A DNA stretch of 12,748 bases from contig JAEWVM010000238.1 in NCBI GenBank assembly GCA_023396615.1, positions 1 through 12,748 on the forward strand. Direction: 5' to 3'. This document shows positions 1-6,887 of the stretch, piece after piece; the stretch's first letter is position 1, and every line of letters begins with the position of its first letter. The position numbers and the translations under genes were made by a program. This DNA is from Spirochaetota bacterium (GTDB lineage: Bacteria; Spirochaetota; UBA4802; JAFGJZ01). The notes beneath the pieces were generated by a model. The model was not told where the DNA came from and ran no database searches. It saw only the letters and a program-made list of their open reading frames with translations.

Positions 1-369
1 GAAACAAAAGAATACGATACAGAATTATTTGCTGAATTTTTAAAACTCGGCAGAATCCGAATTTTATCAGAGAAAGATTTTTTTGAAAATATACTTTCTG
101 ATCTTGCTTCAATCGGTATAATGAGTGCAATGCTTGAAGGCGGAGGACGTGTTTCGGGCGGATTTTTAAACGAAGATGTTATTGATGAAGAATATTTGTT
201 TATTGCGCCTAAAATATTTATAGACGGCAAAAAAGTATTTTCAACTTCAATTACATTTAACAGCCAAGCAAATAAAAAGCTGTTTGATATATCGTCCTGT
301 TCATTGAATGATGATATATTGTATCATGCTTATTACAGAAAGAGGTCTGATGTTTACAGGAATTATTGA
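1..369 (+). CDS. ribD: RibD C-terminal part (5-amino-6-(5-phosphoribosylamino)uracil reductase domain), 5' end outside the window
   Basis: This is the 3' end of a bifunctional riboflavin deaminase/reductase; the frame is open from base 1 and ends with TGA at 367-369. RibD deaminates and then reduces the pyrimidine intermediate made from GTP, in the cytoplasm. About 122 residues are visible, all from the NADPH-dependent reductase domain. The recognisable stretch is LASIGIMSAMLEGGGRVSGG followed by VIDEEYLFIAPKIF. It matches the family pattern of a small helix, a (V/L)EGG nucleotide-binding loop, and a (V)DE-x-x-x-(F/Y)-(I/V)AP strand. The deaminase half with its zinc ligands must lie upstream of the window. 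The end of the gene overlaps ribE by 20 bases in another frame, so the two are almost certainly co-transcribed. A stand-alone reductase cannot be excluded because the N-terminus is missing. Confidence 0.88.
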   Translation, partial: ETKEYDTELFAEFLKLGRIRILSEKDFFENILSDLASIGIMSAMLEGGGRVSGGFLNEDVIDEEYLFIAPKIFIDGKKVFSTSITFNSQANKKLFDISSCSLNDDILYHAYYRKRSDVYRNY

Positions 370-985
370 AGAGTGTGCAAAAGTTTCATCAATCGTTTCT
401 TCCGGCAGTGGAATAACTATCGGAATTGATTCATGTATTGTAACTTCTTCATTAAAGACTGGAGATTCTGTTGCACTTAACGGCGTATGCCAGACAATTA
501 CAAAAAACACTGATAAATATTTTGAAGTATTCGCATCACGGATAACAATTTCTCTTACAACGCTCGGAAAATTGAAAATCGGCGATAATATTAATCTTGA
601 ACGGGCCATGCTTGCCAATTCTCGTTTCGGCGGTCACATTGTATCAGGTCATGCTGACGGAACGGGAATTATTAAAAATTTAGTTTCTGATGCCTCAGGC
701 CTTTCTGTGAATATTTCAGTTCCTCACGAATTGATTTCCATGATGGTGTCTAAAGGTTCGGTAACTGTAGATGGAATTTCTCTTACAATAGTTTCGGTAA
801 AAGGTAATGATTTTACTCTTTATATAATACCTGAGACAATGAAGAACACAAATATAACTTCATGGAAAGTCGGAACATCTGTAAACATCGAGACCGATAT
901 TATCGGAAAATATGTTAAAAAATTTGTATCCGCCGATAATTCGAAAAGTCTTGAAGAATCTCTTAGAGAAAACGGATTTATTTAA
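350..985 (+). CDS. ribE: Riboflavin synthase, alpha chain
   Basis: Riboflavin synthase dismutates two molecules of 6,7-dimethyl-8-ribityllumazine to riboflavin plus the pyrimidine that is recycled by RibH. The protein has 211 residues, normal for the family, and starts with the signature MFTGIIEE. Two lumazine-binding repeats are visible. Repeat 1 (about 1-95) carries GDSVALNGVCQTI with the conserved Cys47. Repeat 2 (about 96-190) begins at GGHIVSGHADGTG and carries VTVDGISLTIV and IIPETMKNT. The frame stays open upstream to 308, but 350 is chosen because it gives the family N-terminus and follows AAAGAGG at 339-345 with a four-base spacer. That ribosome site lies inside ribD, so translation is probably coupled. 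Neither ribBA nor ribH is in the window. The TAA at 983-985 is immediately followed by the end of the opposing STAS gene, leaving no room for an intergenic terminator. Confidence 0.95.
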   Translation: MFTGIIEECAKVSSIVSSGSGITIGIDSCIVTSSLKTGDSVALNGVCQTITKNTDKYFEVFASRITISLTTLGKLKIGDNINLERAMLANSRFGGHIVSGHADGTGIIKNLVSDASGLSVNISVPHELISMMVSKGSVTVDGISLTIVSVKGNDFTLYIIPETMKNTNITSWKVGTSVNIETDIIGKYVKKFVSADNSKSLEESLRENGFI

Positions 986-1333
986 TTACCACTTAATTTC
1001 CGGATGCATCTTTGATAGAGTTTCGGCATCTGTTATGTTGAAAAATCTGTCGATAAATGCAAGTTTGAAGATGTGTCTTATGCTTTGATTCATATTATAA
1101 AGATGTATTTCTATTTTTGAATTTTTAGCTGTATTCATAAACTTAACTAAAGCACCGACTGCCGATGAATCAATATATTCCGTTTCGGTGAGGTCGACTC
1201 CAATAACTGATACATTCATTCCAATGAGTTTCATATATTCGGTTTCAAATCTCGGAACTTCATCAATAATAAATTTGCCCCTTATCTGAATCTTCGAGAC
1301 AAGGCCGGATTTTTCAGAACTGATTTCAATCAT
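986..1333 (-). CDS. STAS-domain protein, anti-sigma factor antagonist type
   Basis: A single STAS domain of 115 residues, the size of SpoIIAA/RsbV-type antagonists. Such proteins bind an anti-sigma kinase or act in a partner-switching cascade, and are controlled by phosphorylation of a Ser/Thr. The signature here is TEYIDSSAVGALVKF at 51-65, with Ser56/Ser57 as the phosphorylatable position. It follows the typical beta strand VSVIGVDL, and the usual C-terminal LAFIDRFFNI segment is present. An upstream in-frame ATG at 1351 would add six residues. I prefer 1333 because it is preceded by GTGAGGAAAG, a reasonable ribosome site, and because the predicted promoter at 1355-1382 would start transcription near 1348, downstream of the longer start. 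No cognate anti-sigma kinase or PP2C phosphatase is visible nearby. The target (sigma factor, cyclase or other) is unknown. Confidence 0.85.
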   Translation of the reverse strand: MIEISSEKSGLVSKIQIRGKFIIDEVPRFETEYMKLIGMNVSVIGVDLTETEYIDSSAVGALVKFMNTAKNSKIEIHLYNMNQSIRHIFKLAFIDRFFNITDAETLSKMHPEIKW

Positions 1334-1354
1334 TCGAACTTTCCTCACCATAAT

Positions 1355-1382
1355 ATTCTATAATAAGTATTTTAAAAGTCAA
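1355..1382 (-). promoter_or_regulatory. Sigma-70-type promoter for the STAS gene
   Basis: On the minus strand, TTGACT (1382-1377) is followed after 16 bases by TAGAAT (1360-1355). Each box matches the consensus at five of six positions. Transcription would begin near 1348 and give a leader of about 15 bases before the ATG at 1333. This shows the STAS gene can be expressed separately from the Gfo/Idh/MocA operon upstream of it. Confidence 0.55.
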
Positions 1383-1450
1383 TAACTATTAGCTGTCCGG
1401 CATAAAAGAGTAAGTTGTATAACCCGCAGAAGCTCAAATATATTGTTTGA

Positions 1451-1477
1451 CCGGATTCTTAGATCCTGAGGAATCGG
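1451..1477. repeat. Imperfect inverted repeat after the oxidoreductase gene
   Basis: CCGGATTC at 1451-1458 pairs with GAATCGG at 1471-1477, leaving one bulged G, around an interior containing CTTAG and CTGAG. It lies 12 bases beyond the stop of the minus-strand oxidoreductase operon. It could be a transcript-end structure, but no T-run follows on either strand, so it is not a standard intrinsic terminator. The rest of 1383-1488 shows nothing recognisable. Confidence 0.3.
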
Positions 1478-1488
1478 AGTTCACATAG

Positions 1489-2568
1489 TTAAATACCAAA
1501 AATTCGTTTGATATTAATTTTACTAGGAGAAAGAGGCAAATGAACCGGTTTTCGTTTATAAGAAGAAAGATAAGCCGCGTTAATAACTTCAAGAGCCTTA
1601 TATCCGTCCAAGCCCGATGATGTTATAATATTTGTTTTATTTGACAGAACGGATTTTACTTCGCGGTATAAATTTGTAAACGAATTATGCTTATTTTTGG
1701 GAGTAGGGAAAATAATTTCTGAGAGATCGCGGAATCCTGTATAAAATGATGATTCTTTCGGTGTGTATAATTTCCGGTAACCGTTGCCTATGATGATGCG
1801 GCCTTTTGAAAGAACAATATCGAGTTCGAATGCAAAATATGAACAATTTCCGCCGGCTTCTGCAAATATATGAACTCCGTTTTCAGATTTCATGTGACAT
1901 GCGATATAATCTTCAAAACCCTTGTTGCGGGAATATCTTTGAAACTCTGAGTTTACGTAGATTATTTCTCCGGAAAAAAAACGTATCATATCAACTAGAT
2001 GCGTTCCATCGTGCAGAAAAGGGCCTCCGCCGTTTTCTGCGAGAGAATTTTCTCTATGAGAAGAAGTCATCATTGATCCGCGTATAGAAATCAGTTTTCC
2101 GAGATTTCCGGAATCTATCAGATGTTTTGCCGTTTGATAATAAGGATCATAGCGTCTTTCATGGTTTGTTATCAGAATTACAGAGTTTTTACTGCAGATG
2201 TTTAAAATTTCATCAGCGGTTCTGATTTCAGCCGTTAAAGGTTTTTCGGAGACAATGACTTTAACTTTATTTTCGGCGCAAGATTTTATTATTTTATAGT
2301 GCTCTGAAGTATTTGCCGAGATAACAGCCAGATCTAGTTTTGCTTGCTTCAGAAGCTCGTTGTAGTCGGAAAAAAGAAATTGCTGTTTGATTTTCGCCTT
2401 TTGCGCGAACAAATTTAATCTGTCTGCATTAATATCACAGGCATAATTGAATTTAATTCCGGCGGATAAGGCTCCGCCGTAGTGGGTGCATGGTTTATTT
2501 CTGAGCGGATCATTTTCAAGCATAAATCCGATTCGCCCGCATCCTATCAGCGCAGAATTAATTTTCAT
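1489..2568 (-). CDS. Gfo/Idh/MocA-family NAD(P)-dependent oxidoreductase
   Basis: The protein has 359 residues, normal for this family of cytoplasmic sugar, inositol and related dehydrogenases. The N-terminal Rossmann fold has the dinucleotide loop GCGRIG at 9-14. It is followed by the NAD(P)-selecting region around CDINADR (44-50) and by the family hallmark SEKP at 107-110, whose Lys is a catalytic residue. The C-terminal domain has GGGPFLHDGTHLVDMIRFF (180-198), containing the D-x-x-H pair (Asp187, His190) that usually acts on the substrate hydroxyl. The substrate cannot be read from sequence; a sugar or cyclitol is typical. The ATG at 2566-2568 shares one base with the TAA of the GS-like gene (TAATG), so the two are translationally coupled. 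No terminator follows the stop apart from the weak dyad at 1451-1477. Confidence 0.85.
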   Translation of the reverse strand: MKINSALIGCGRIGFMLENDPLRNKPCTHYGGALSAGIKFNYACDINADRLNLFAQKAKIKQQFLFSDYNELLKQAKLDLAVISANTSEHYKIIKSCAENKVKVIVSEKPLTAEIRTADEILNICSKNSVILITNHERRYDPYYQTAKHLIDSGNLGKLISIRGSMMTSSHRENSLAENGGGPFLHDGTHLVDMIRFFSGEIIYVNSEFQRYSRNKGFEDYIACHMKSENGVHIFAEAGGNCSYFAFELDIVLSKGRIIIGNGYRKLYTPKESSFYTGFRDLSEIIFPTPKNKHNSFTNLYREVKSVLSNKTNIITSSGLDGYKALEVINAAYLSSYKRKPVHLPLSPSKINIKRIFGI

Positions 2569-3869
2569 TACAGAATAGGGAAATAATTAGAAATTTCGAA
2601 ATCTGATACATGGCGGTTAAATGCATCAATTTCTATACGTTTATTTTCAATAAATATTTCTTTGATGCATGAGCCCAGAGTTTCATCTATGAGTTCACTG
2701 TTTGAAAAATGGACAAGGGCTTCGGATAGTGTTTCAGGTAATTTTTGACCATCTTTTGGTTTTGAAGACATATCTGAAGGTTTTTCGAATTCGTAATTAT
2801 TTTCTATACCCTTAAGTCCCGCATTCAGAATTACTGCCAAAGCCAAATATGGATTACATGAAGGATCAGGATTTCGTATTTCAATTCTCATTGAATTAGG
2901 TTTGTCAAGTCTGCATTCAGGCACCCTGACCAGCATTGCATTGCTTCCCGTGCCCCACGAAACAAAAGTCGGAGCTTCGAATTCTGCATGGAATCTTTTG
3001 TAAGAATTTATCCATTGATTTGTAACTGCAAAAAATTCGTTAGTATGCTTGAGTACACCAGCAATAAAATGTTTCGCTGTGTCCGAAAGTAAATAATCTT
3101 TGTTTTTATCAAAAAATATGTTTTTGTCGTTTTTAAATAGGGACATGTGAATGTGAAGTCCTGACCCGTTTTGATCGGAAAAAGGTTTCGGCATAAAAGA
3201 AGCGAAGATGTTATTCATCTGTGCTATTTCTTTTGCGACTATGCGGAAAGTAAGAATATTATCGGCAGTTGCGAGAGCGTCTGTATGACGAAGATCAATC
3301 TCGTGCTGGCTGAAGGCGCCTTCATGGTGTGATGAAATTATATCAATTCCCATCTGCTGAAGTGTTAAGACTGTCTGTCTTCGGTAATCGCTTGCAGTAT
3401 CAAGAGGAGTAAGGTCGAAATAACCGCCACGGTCGATAAATTCGGGCTTAGTTGAATTTTTAAGAAAGAAAAATTCAATTTCAGGTCCGGTGTAAAAAAT
3501 ATAACCTTTATCCGCTGCTTTCTTGAGAGCCCGTTTAAGTACAAAACGTGAATCTCCTTCGTATGGCGTCATGTCGGTTTTATAAATGTCGCAGAACATT
3601 CTTGCAACTGAATCTTCTTTCGGCCGCCATGGGAGAATCTGAAAAGTTTCCGGATCGGGAACGGCAAGAAGTTCATGTTCTTCTGTTCTTGTGACTCCGG
3701 AAAGAGTTGATCCGTCAAAACGGACTCCTTCGGCAAGCGCATCCTCGAGTTCGTCAATATTTATGGCAAAACTTTTTAAATTTCCGAGTATATCTGAAAA
3801 CCAAAGCCTGACAAAACGAACGTTTTTGTCGCGAGCAATTTTTAAAATGTATTCTTTATCCTGGTTCAT
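2568..3869 (-). CDS. Glutamine synthetase family ligase, type I, divergent active site
   Basis: GS enzymes use ATP to activate a glutamate carboxylate and join it to ammonia or an amine. This protein has 433 residues, close to the short GSI-alpha form. The N-terminal beta-grasp (VRFVRLWFSDILGNLK) and FDGST latch (51-55) are present. Metal and substrate residues are kept: Glu130 and Glu132 in GPEIEFF, Glu183 and Glu190 in HHEGAFSQHEID, His239 in NGSGLHIHMS, Arg292, flap Glu298 in FEAP, Arg315, and Arg332 in MRIEIRNPDP. The canonical A-x-N-R-S loop reads WGTGSNAMLVRVP, so the residue matching E. coli Arg339, which contacts transferred phosphate, is Asn310. Several other motifs drift from consensus (GPEPEFF to GPEIEFF; HHEVAPGQ to HHEGAFSQ). 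It may be an ordinary assimilatory GS, a gamma-glutamyl-amine ligase or a ligase for another acid, so no symbol is given. AGGAAG lies eight bases before the start. Confidence 0.85.
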   Translation of the reverse strand: MNQDKEYILKIARDKNVRFVRLWFSDILGNLKSFAINIDELEDALAEGVRFDGSTLSGVTRTEEHELLAVPDPETFQILPWRPKEDSVARMFCDIYKTDMTPYEGDSRFVLKRALKKAADKGYIFYTGPEIEFFFLKNSTKPEFIDRGGYFDLTPLDTASDYRRQTVLTLQQMGIDIISSHHEGAFSQHEIDLRHTDALATADNILTFRIVAKEIAQMNNIFASFMPKPFSDQNGSGLHIHMSLFKNDKNIFFDKNKDYLLSDTAKHFIAGVLKHTNEFFAVTNQWINSYKRFHAEFEAPTFVSWGTGSNAMLVRVPECRLDKPNSMRIEIRNPDPSCNPYLALAVILNAGLKGIENNYEFEKPSDMSSKPKDGQKLPETLSEALVHFSNSELIDETLGSCIKEIFIENKRIEIDAFNRHVSDFEISNYFPIL

Positions 3870-3883
3870 ATTTTTCTTCCTGA

Positions 3884-4900
3884 TTAAAGCATTAAATAAA
3901 TTAGTATTACCAATACGAGAACTATAAAAAAAGCCGCACCGATTAAAGCTATTGCAGTTGGAGATATTGATGAATCTATTCCTGCGGATGAAGTATTATC
4001 TTTACGGCGCTGTTGCTGGTTTTGCGGATCAAAATTGTAAATTCCGTCAATTCTTGGATCATAAATACGCAGTTTTACCTGTCTCTCGTCTTCAAAGCAT
4101 TTAGCATAATAACTTTGATTAATTCGGCAGATAATTTCTATAGGTGATGTTTTGCTTTCGGCTTTAATATCAACAATTTCAGCCGGAACAGGTTTAACTC
4201 TGTTGTCTAGCCGTAAATGATAGAGCTCGATAAAATGCTGTGCTGTTTGGTTTGACGCATCGGGCTTAATCATAATTCTGTCGCCTATTCTGAGGTCGTA
4301 AATAGGTTTTCCTTTGACAGGGGAGAGAATGGGAGATGCGGATATAACTTGAGCATCCTTTCCGTAAGCGAAGGATGCCGTTCTTGCCGTTTCGGCCTTG
4401 TTTTCGGCTTCTTCGGTGTTCTTTTTCATTTTGGTTTCAATCACTATATCTCTTGAAACTTTTTCAATTCTGGTATCAAGAAGAAGCTGTTTGTCGTGAA
4501 GTATTCTGTTTAAAAGGTCATATATCGAAATACTTACTCCGGAATCATCTGCAGTCGAAACAAAACTGAAAAGCTGTTCGTTATAACTTGTATCCTGTTT
4601 CAATTTTTCGAGCTGGGCCTGGAGAGAATTCGTGAGGCTGGTGTTATATGTTCCCTTCCATTTGTATTGCGTGACAGTGTCTTCGAATTTTTTCCAGGAT
4701 TCATCGGTGCTGATATTGTAAATATCAGAAAAAGAAGTTATAACTATATTATTGTTCAGAATACCGCCGTTCTGATCAAACTGAATAGAAAGAATTCCGA
4801 AAAGATTCTGAGTTCCTGCTTTAAAACGACCTTTGACGAAAAAATTCATTTCATCGGAATTGCTAGAATCAGGAAAAGAGGACAATAATTCTTCACCCAT
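3884..4900 (-). CDS. Tail-anchored protein of unknown function
   Basis: A 338-residue protein I do not recognise with certainty; its style suggests a conserved spirochaete family. There is no signal peptide. Residues 1-145 look like a mixed alpha/beta cytoplasmic domain containing SFSDIYNISTDESWKKFEDT. A charged, Glu/Lys-rich helical linker spans about 145-175. A second globular part around 186-285 contains SPILSPVKGKPIYDLRIGDR, which looks like a small beta-barrel. A Gln/Arg/Lys-rich spacer QNQQQRRKD follows. Residues about 315-337 (AIALIGAAFFIVLVLVILIY) form one hydrophobic helix ending at the C-terminus, so the protein is probably anchored in the inner membrane facing the cytoplasm. GGCGG before the ATG is a modest ribosome site. 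It is the first gene of the operon; the GS-like gene starts 14 bases after its stop. Confidence 0.75.
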   Translation of the reverse strand: MGEELLSSFPDSSNSDEMNFFVKGRFKAGTQNLFGILSIQFDQNGGILNNNIVITSFSDIYNISTDESWKKFEDTVTQYKWKGTYNTSLTNSLQAQLEKLKQDTSYNEQLFSFVSTADDSGVSISIYDLLNRILHDKQLLLDTRIEKVSRDIVIETKMKKNTEEAENKAETARTASFAYGKDAQVISASPILSPVKGKPIYDLRIGDRIMIKPDASNQTAQHFIELYHLRLDNRVKPVPAEIVDIKAESKTSPIEIICRINQSYYAKCFEDERQVKLRIYDPRIDGIYNFDPQNQQQRRKDNTSSAGIDSSISPTAIALIGAAFFIVLVLVILIYLML

Positions 4901-4932
4901 AGAACCGCCATTCTGTTTTTTTTAGCCGAATA

Positions 4933-4961
4933 ATGATGAAATCAAAAAGACCTTATGTCAA
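4933..4961 (-). promoter_or_regulatory. Sigma-70-type promoter for the tail-anchored protein / GS-like / oxidoreductase operon
   Basis: On the minus strand a perfect TTGACA (4961-4956) is followed after exactly 17 bases by CATCAT (4938-4933), which matches the -10 consensus at four of six positions. Transcription would start near 4926, about 25 bases before the ATG at 4900. The leader contains an A8 run (4923-4916 read on the minus strand) and a small AGAA/TTCT stem that places the GGCGG ribosome site in its loop. Confidence 0.5.
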
Positions 4962-5067
4962 TATAAAAATTTCAAGATTGCAGATTTTGGTTTGCAAAAT
5001 TAAAAGATGTGAAATTTATAAGATTCAGAAATCGGATTTTAATTTCTTTCTTTTTTGCTTTATTTGT

Positions 5068-5089
5068 GCCGATAATCAAAAGGTATAAT
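5068..5089 (+). promoter_or_regulatory. Promoter region of the envelope cassette, with sigma-28-like and sigma-70-like -10 boxes
   Basis: Two -10-like elements lie in tandem: GCCGATAA at 5068-5075, identical to the sigma-28 (FliA) -10 consensus, and TATAAT at 5084-5089. The second would start transcription inside the AGGAGG at 5095-5100 and spoil the ribosome site. The first places the start near 5083 and keeps it. However, the expected sigma-28 -35 box (TAAAGTTT, 5049-5056) reads TCTTTTTT, a poor match, so the sigma factor is uncertain. Confidence 0.4.
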
Positions 5090-5106
5090 GATTCAGGAGG
5101 ATTTTT

Positions 5107-6267
5107 GTGCGCAAAATAGTTGTTCTTGGGATATTTATCTCTCTTAACATTTTTGCTTTTTCGGATCAGACAAATACCGAAAGGGTTGTTAAAGATAATA
5201 AGGAATATATTGAGTTTATAGATCTTCCTGTATCTAATTTCGGTTCTAAAGAAAGCGAAGATTTTTTTAATATTTATTCAGCACATTTTAATGCAGAAGT
5301 GGCATTTCTGCAGTCAGATTATAAAAGAGCATTTCGGAAAATATTTGAAGCTCAAAAAATGAGCGTAATTCTTTACGAAAAAATTCTTTCGGATTATTAT
5401 CTTGAAGATTCAAAGGATTTACTTGATAGAATGGCTCCTTTTGTAATCAAGTCGAAAAATTCACTGGCCAGACTTTATCTTTCTCTTGGGTATAGAGACA
5501 GGGCGCAATGTGCTACGATAAAACGTTCCGCTGATGCTTCTCATCCCAGACTGCGTTCATATAAAATCAGTCAGTACATAGAGGCAATTAAATATGCCCG
5601 CCGCTCAATGAGATATGCTCTTCTTGCATTATTTGAGGCTCAGGATGTAGAATCAAAAAAATACATTTTCTCCCATATGATTGAGGCAGAGAGAGAAAAA
5701 AATAATCCTTTTTATGAAAGATTTCTGAAAAAGCAGGATTCCGAAATTGTTGAAGAGCTTAACCGGGATTTTGATTCTTATGACAAGGAATATGTCCAGA
5801 AAACAGCGTCAAAGAAAAAAGAATTTGAAGATTCGAAAAAACCCATAGATCCTGCAACGGAAAAATATATGGGAGAACTTCGAACTGAGAGACGTGTTAG
5901 ATTTAAAGACGAGAAGATGACTGCAGAATATATCCGTAATGGCGAGTTTGCGAAAGCGGAAGATATTATAAGAAAATATGTTGATGATATGAATTTTAAA
6001 CTGATAAATGCGACTCTTGAAGTCGAAAAAACTTCAGAAGGAAAAGAAAAAGCCGATTACGATTATGAAAAAATAATGGTACATCACCTGGATAACAATT
6101 CAAGATATTCAAAAGACTCATATCTTGAAGGCTTTTATAAAAAAGCAAAAATAGTTGACGATATAGCCAAAAAAGATAAGAATAGCGCGGAAGTTAAGAA
6201 AGATGAGGTTAAGCCTGAAGTTAAGGCTGAAACCGATGTTCTTCCAAAGGAGTCTGTGGAAAAATAG
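5107..6267 (+). CDS. Exported helical protein of unknown function with a Lys/Glu-rich tail
   Basis: The gene starts with GTG, six bases after a perfect AGGAGG at 5095-5100. It encodes 386 residues. Residues 1-19 (MRKIVVLGIFISLNIFAFS) form a signal peptide with an Ala-x-Ser type-I cleavage site; there is no lipobox Cys, so a periplasmic protein is expected. The mature part is almost entirely predicted helix and strongly charged. Two similar stretches, KRAFRKIFEAQ (73-83) and RRSMRYALLALFEAQ (165-179), suggest helical-hairpin repeats, and 274-293 (AEYIRNGEFAKAEDIIRKYV) resembles one TPR unit. The end (356-386) is low complexity with repeated EVK motifs, a possible flexible linker or peptidoglycan-facing tail. 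It heads a cassette with a small soluble protein, a PDZ lipoprotein and a membrane microprotein, which points to an envelope or motility role, but no function can be assigned. Confidence 0.8.
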   Translation: MRKIVVLGIFISLNIFAFSDQTNTERVVKDNKEYIEFIDLPVSNFGSKESEDFFNIYSAHFNAEVAFLQSDYKRAFRKIFEAQKMSVILYEKILSDYYLEDSKDLLDRMAPFVIKSKNSLARLYLSLGYRDRAQCATIKRSADASHPRLRSYKISQYIEAIKYARRSMRYALLALFEAQDVESKKYIFSHMIEAEREKNNPFYERFLKKQDSEIVEELNRDFDSYDKEYVQKTASKKKEFEDSKKPIDPATEKYMGELRTERRVRFKDEKMTAEYIRNGEFAKAEDIIRKYVDDMNFKLINATLEVEKTSEGKEKADYDYEKIMVHHLDNNSRYSKDSYLEGFYKKAKIVDDIAKKDKNSAEVKKDEVKPEVKAETDVLPKESVEK

Positions 6268-6291
6268 GTTTTTTCTGTTTTTCCGTTAAAA

Positions 6292-6528
6292 ATGAACGAT
6301 TTTCATAAAAAAATGCTCAATGATATATTGGGTCGCGGAAAAACCAGAAATCCCGATCCTTCATCTGCGATAATCGAACGTGATAAGCTTGTAAGAAAGT
6401 CTGTTGCAGATTTGTATTCTGTTCTTACTCAATCGAATCAGCCCGATCTGGCAGTTAAACTTCTTGCTGATCATGTTGCTATTATGGTGGACATGATCAA
6501 TGAATTTAAAAGCAAAGGGAGAGGCTGA
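6292..6528 (+). CDS. Small cytoplasmic helical protein of unknown function
   Basis: A 78-residue, mostly helical protein with no signal peptide or membrane segment. It has a basic N-terminus (MNDFHKKMLNDILGRGKTR) and an amphipathic second half (LYSVLTQSNQPDLAVKLLAD, then MVDMINEFK) that could mediate helix packing or binding. I do not recognise the family. It begins 24 bases after the preceding stop in a T-rich gap with no visible Shine-Dalgarno sequence, and the next ATG (6313) has none either. Initiation therefore probably depends on ribosomes arriving from the upstream gene. Its TGA overlaps the next ATG by one base (TGATG), so it is coupled to the PDZ lipoprotein. Reality is supported by this tight packing and by ordinary codon use for the region. 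Confidence 0.7.
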   Translation: MNDFHKKMLNDILGRGKTRNPDPSSAIIERDKLVRKSVADLYSVLTQSNQPDLAVKLLADHVAIMVDMINEFKSKGRG

Positions 6529-6887
6529 TGCGGTTTCTTCTATCTGCTGTTTTTATTTTAATTCCGCTTTTGGTTTCCTCATGCTTTAAGCAGGAATTCG
6601 GCGGACTTGGAATTCAGGTTCCCGCCGGTCCGAAAATAGTTTCTGACGATAATCCTTTTGTAATTGTCAGTGTTTTTGAAGGCGGTGCCGGAGAAAGCGC
6701 AGGTTTACTTGACGGAGATGTGATCAAATCCGTTGACGGCAAAGAGTTGAATGGTTTGGAATGCGACTATATCGTCAATGAGCTTCTTCGCGGCAAGGTC
6801 GGAAAAACTGTCGTCCTTGAAGTTCAAAGAGGCGAATTGAGCTTTGTTTTTAATATTCCGCGCGGAAAGATTGTTTTACAGGAATGA
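6528..6887 (+). CDS. PDZ-domain lipoprotein
   Basis: A 119-residue lipoprotein. A hydrophobic signal (residues 1-18) ends in the lipobox LVSSC with Cys19 as the lipidated residue. The remainder is a single PDZ domain: the carboxylate-binding loop GGLGIQV at 25-31, then VIVSVFEGGAGESAGLLDGD (45-64), IKSVDGKELNG (66-76) and TVVLEVQRG (94-102). PDZ domains of this type bind C-terminal peptides and normally sit on HtrA-like proteases or secretion proteins; here the domain stands alone with no protease. Lipid-anchored in the periplasm, it may act as an adaptor, perhaps for the secreted protein encoded upstream. It starts at the one-base overlap with the preceding stop, behind GGGAGAGG (6518-6524). 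Its own stop overlaps the start of a 33-residue membrane protein. Confidence 0.85.
   Translation: MRFLLSAVFILIPLLVSSCFKQEFGGLGIQVPAGPKIVSDDNPFVIVSVFEGGAGESAGLLDGDVIKSVDGKELNGLECDYIVNELLRGKVGKTVVLEVQRGELSFVFNIPRGKIVLQE

Noticed and set aside
308..349. Earlier start for ribE at 308
   Set aside because: It would add 14 residues before the invariant MFTGIIEE and has no ribosome site.
916..939. GCCGATAA inside ribE that looks like a sigma-28 -10 box
   Set aside because: It lies within the ribE codons for SADN, has no -35 box at the right distance, and points toward a convergent gene.
1451..1477. Intrinsic terminator after the oxidoreductase operon
   Set aside because: The dyad is imperfect and no T-run follows on either strand, so it is listed only as a weak repeat.
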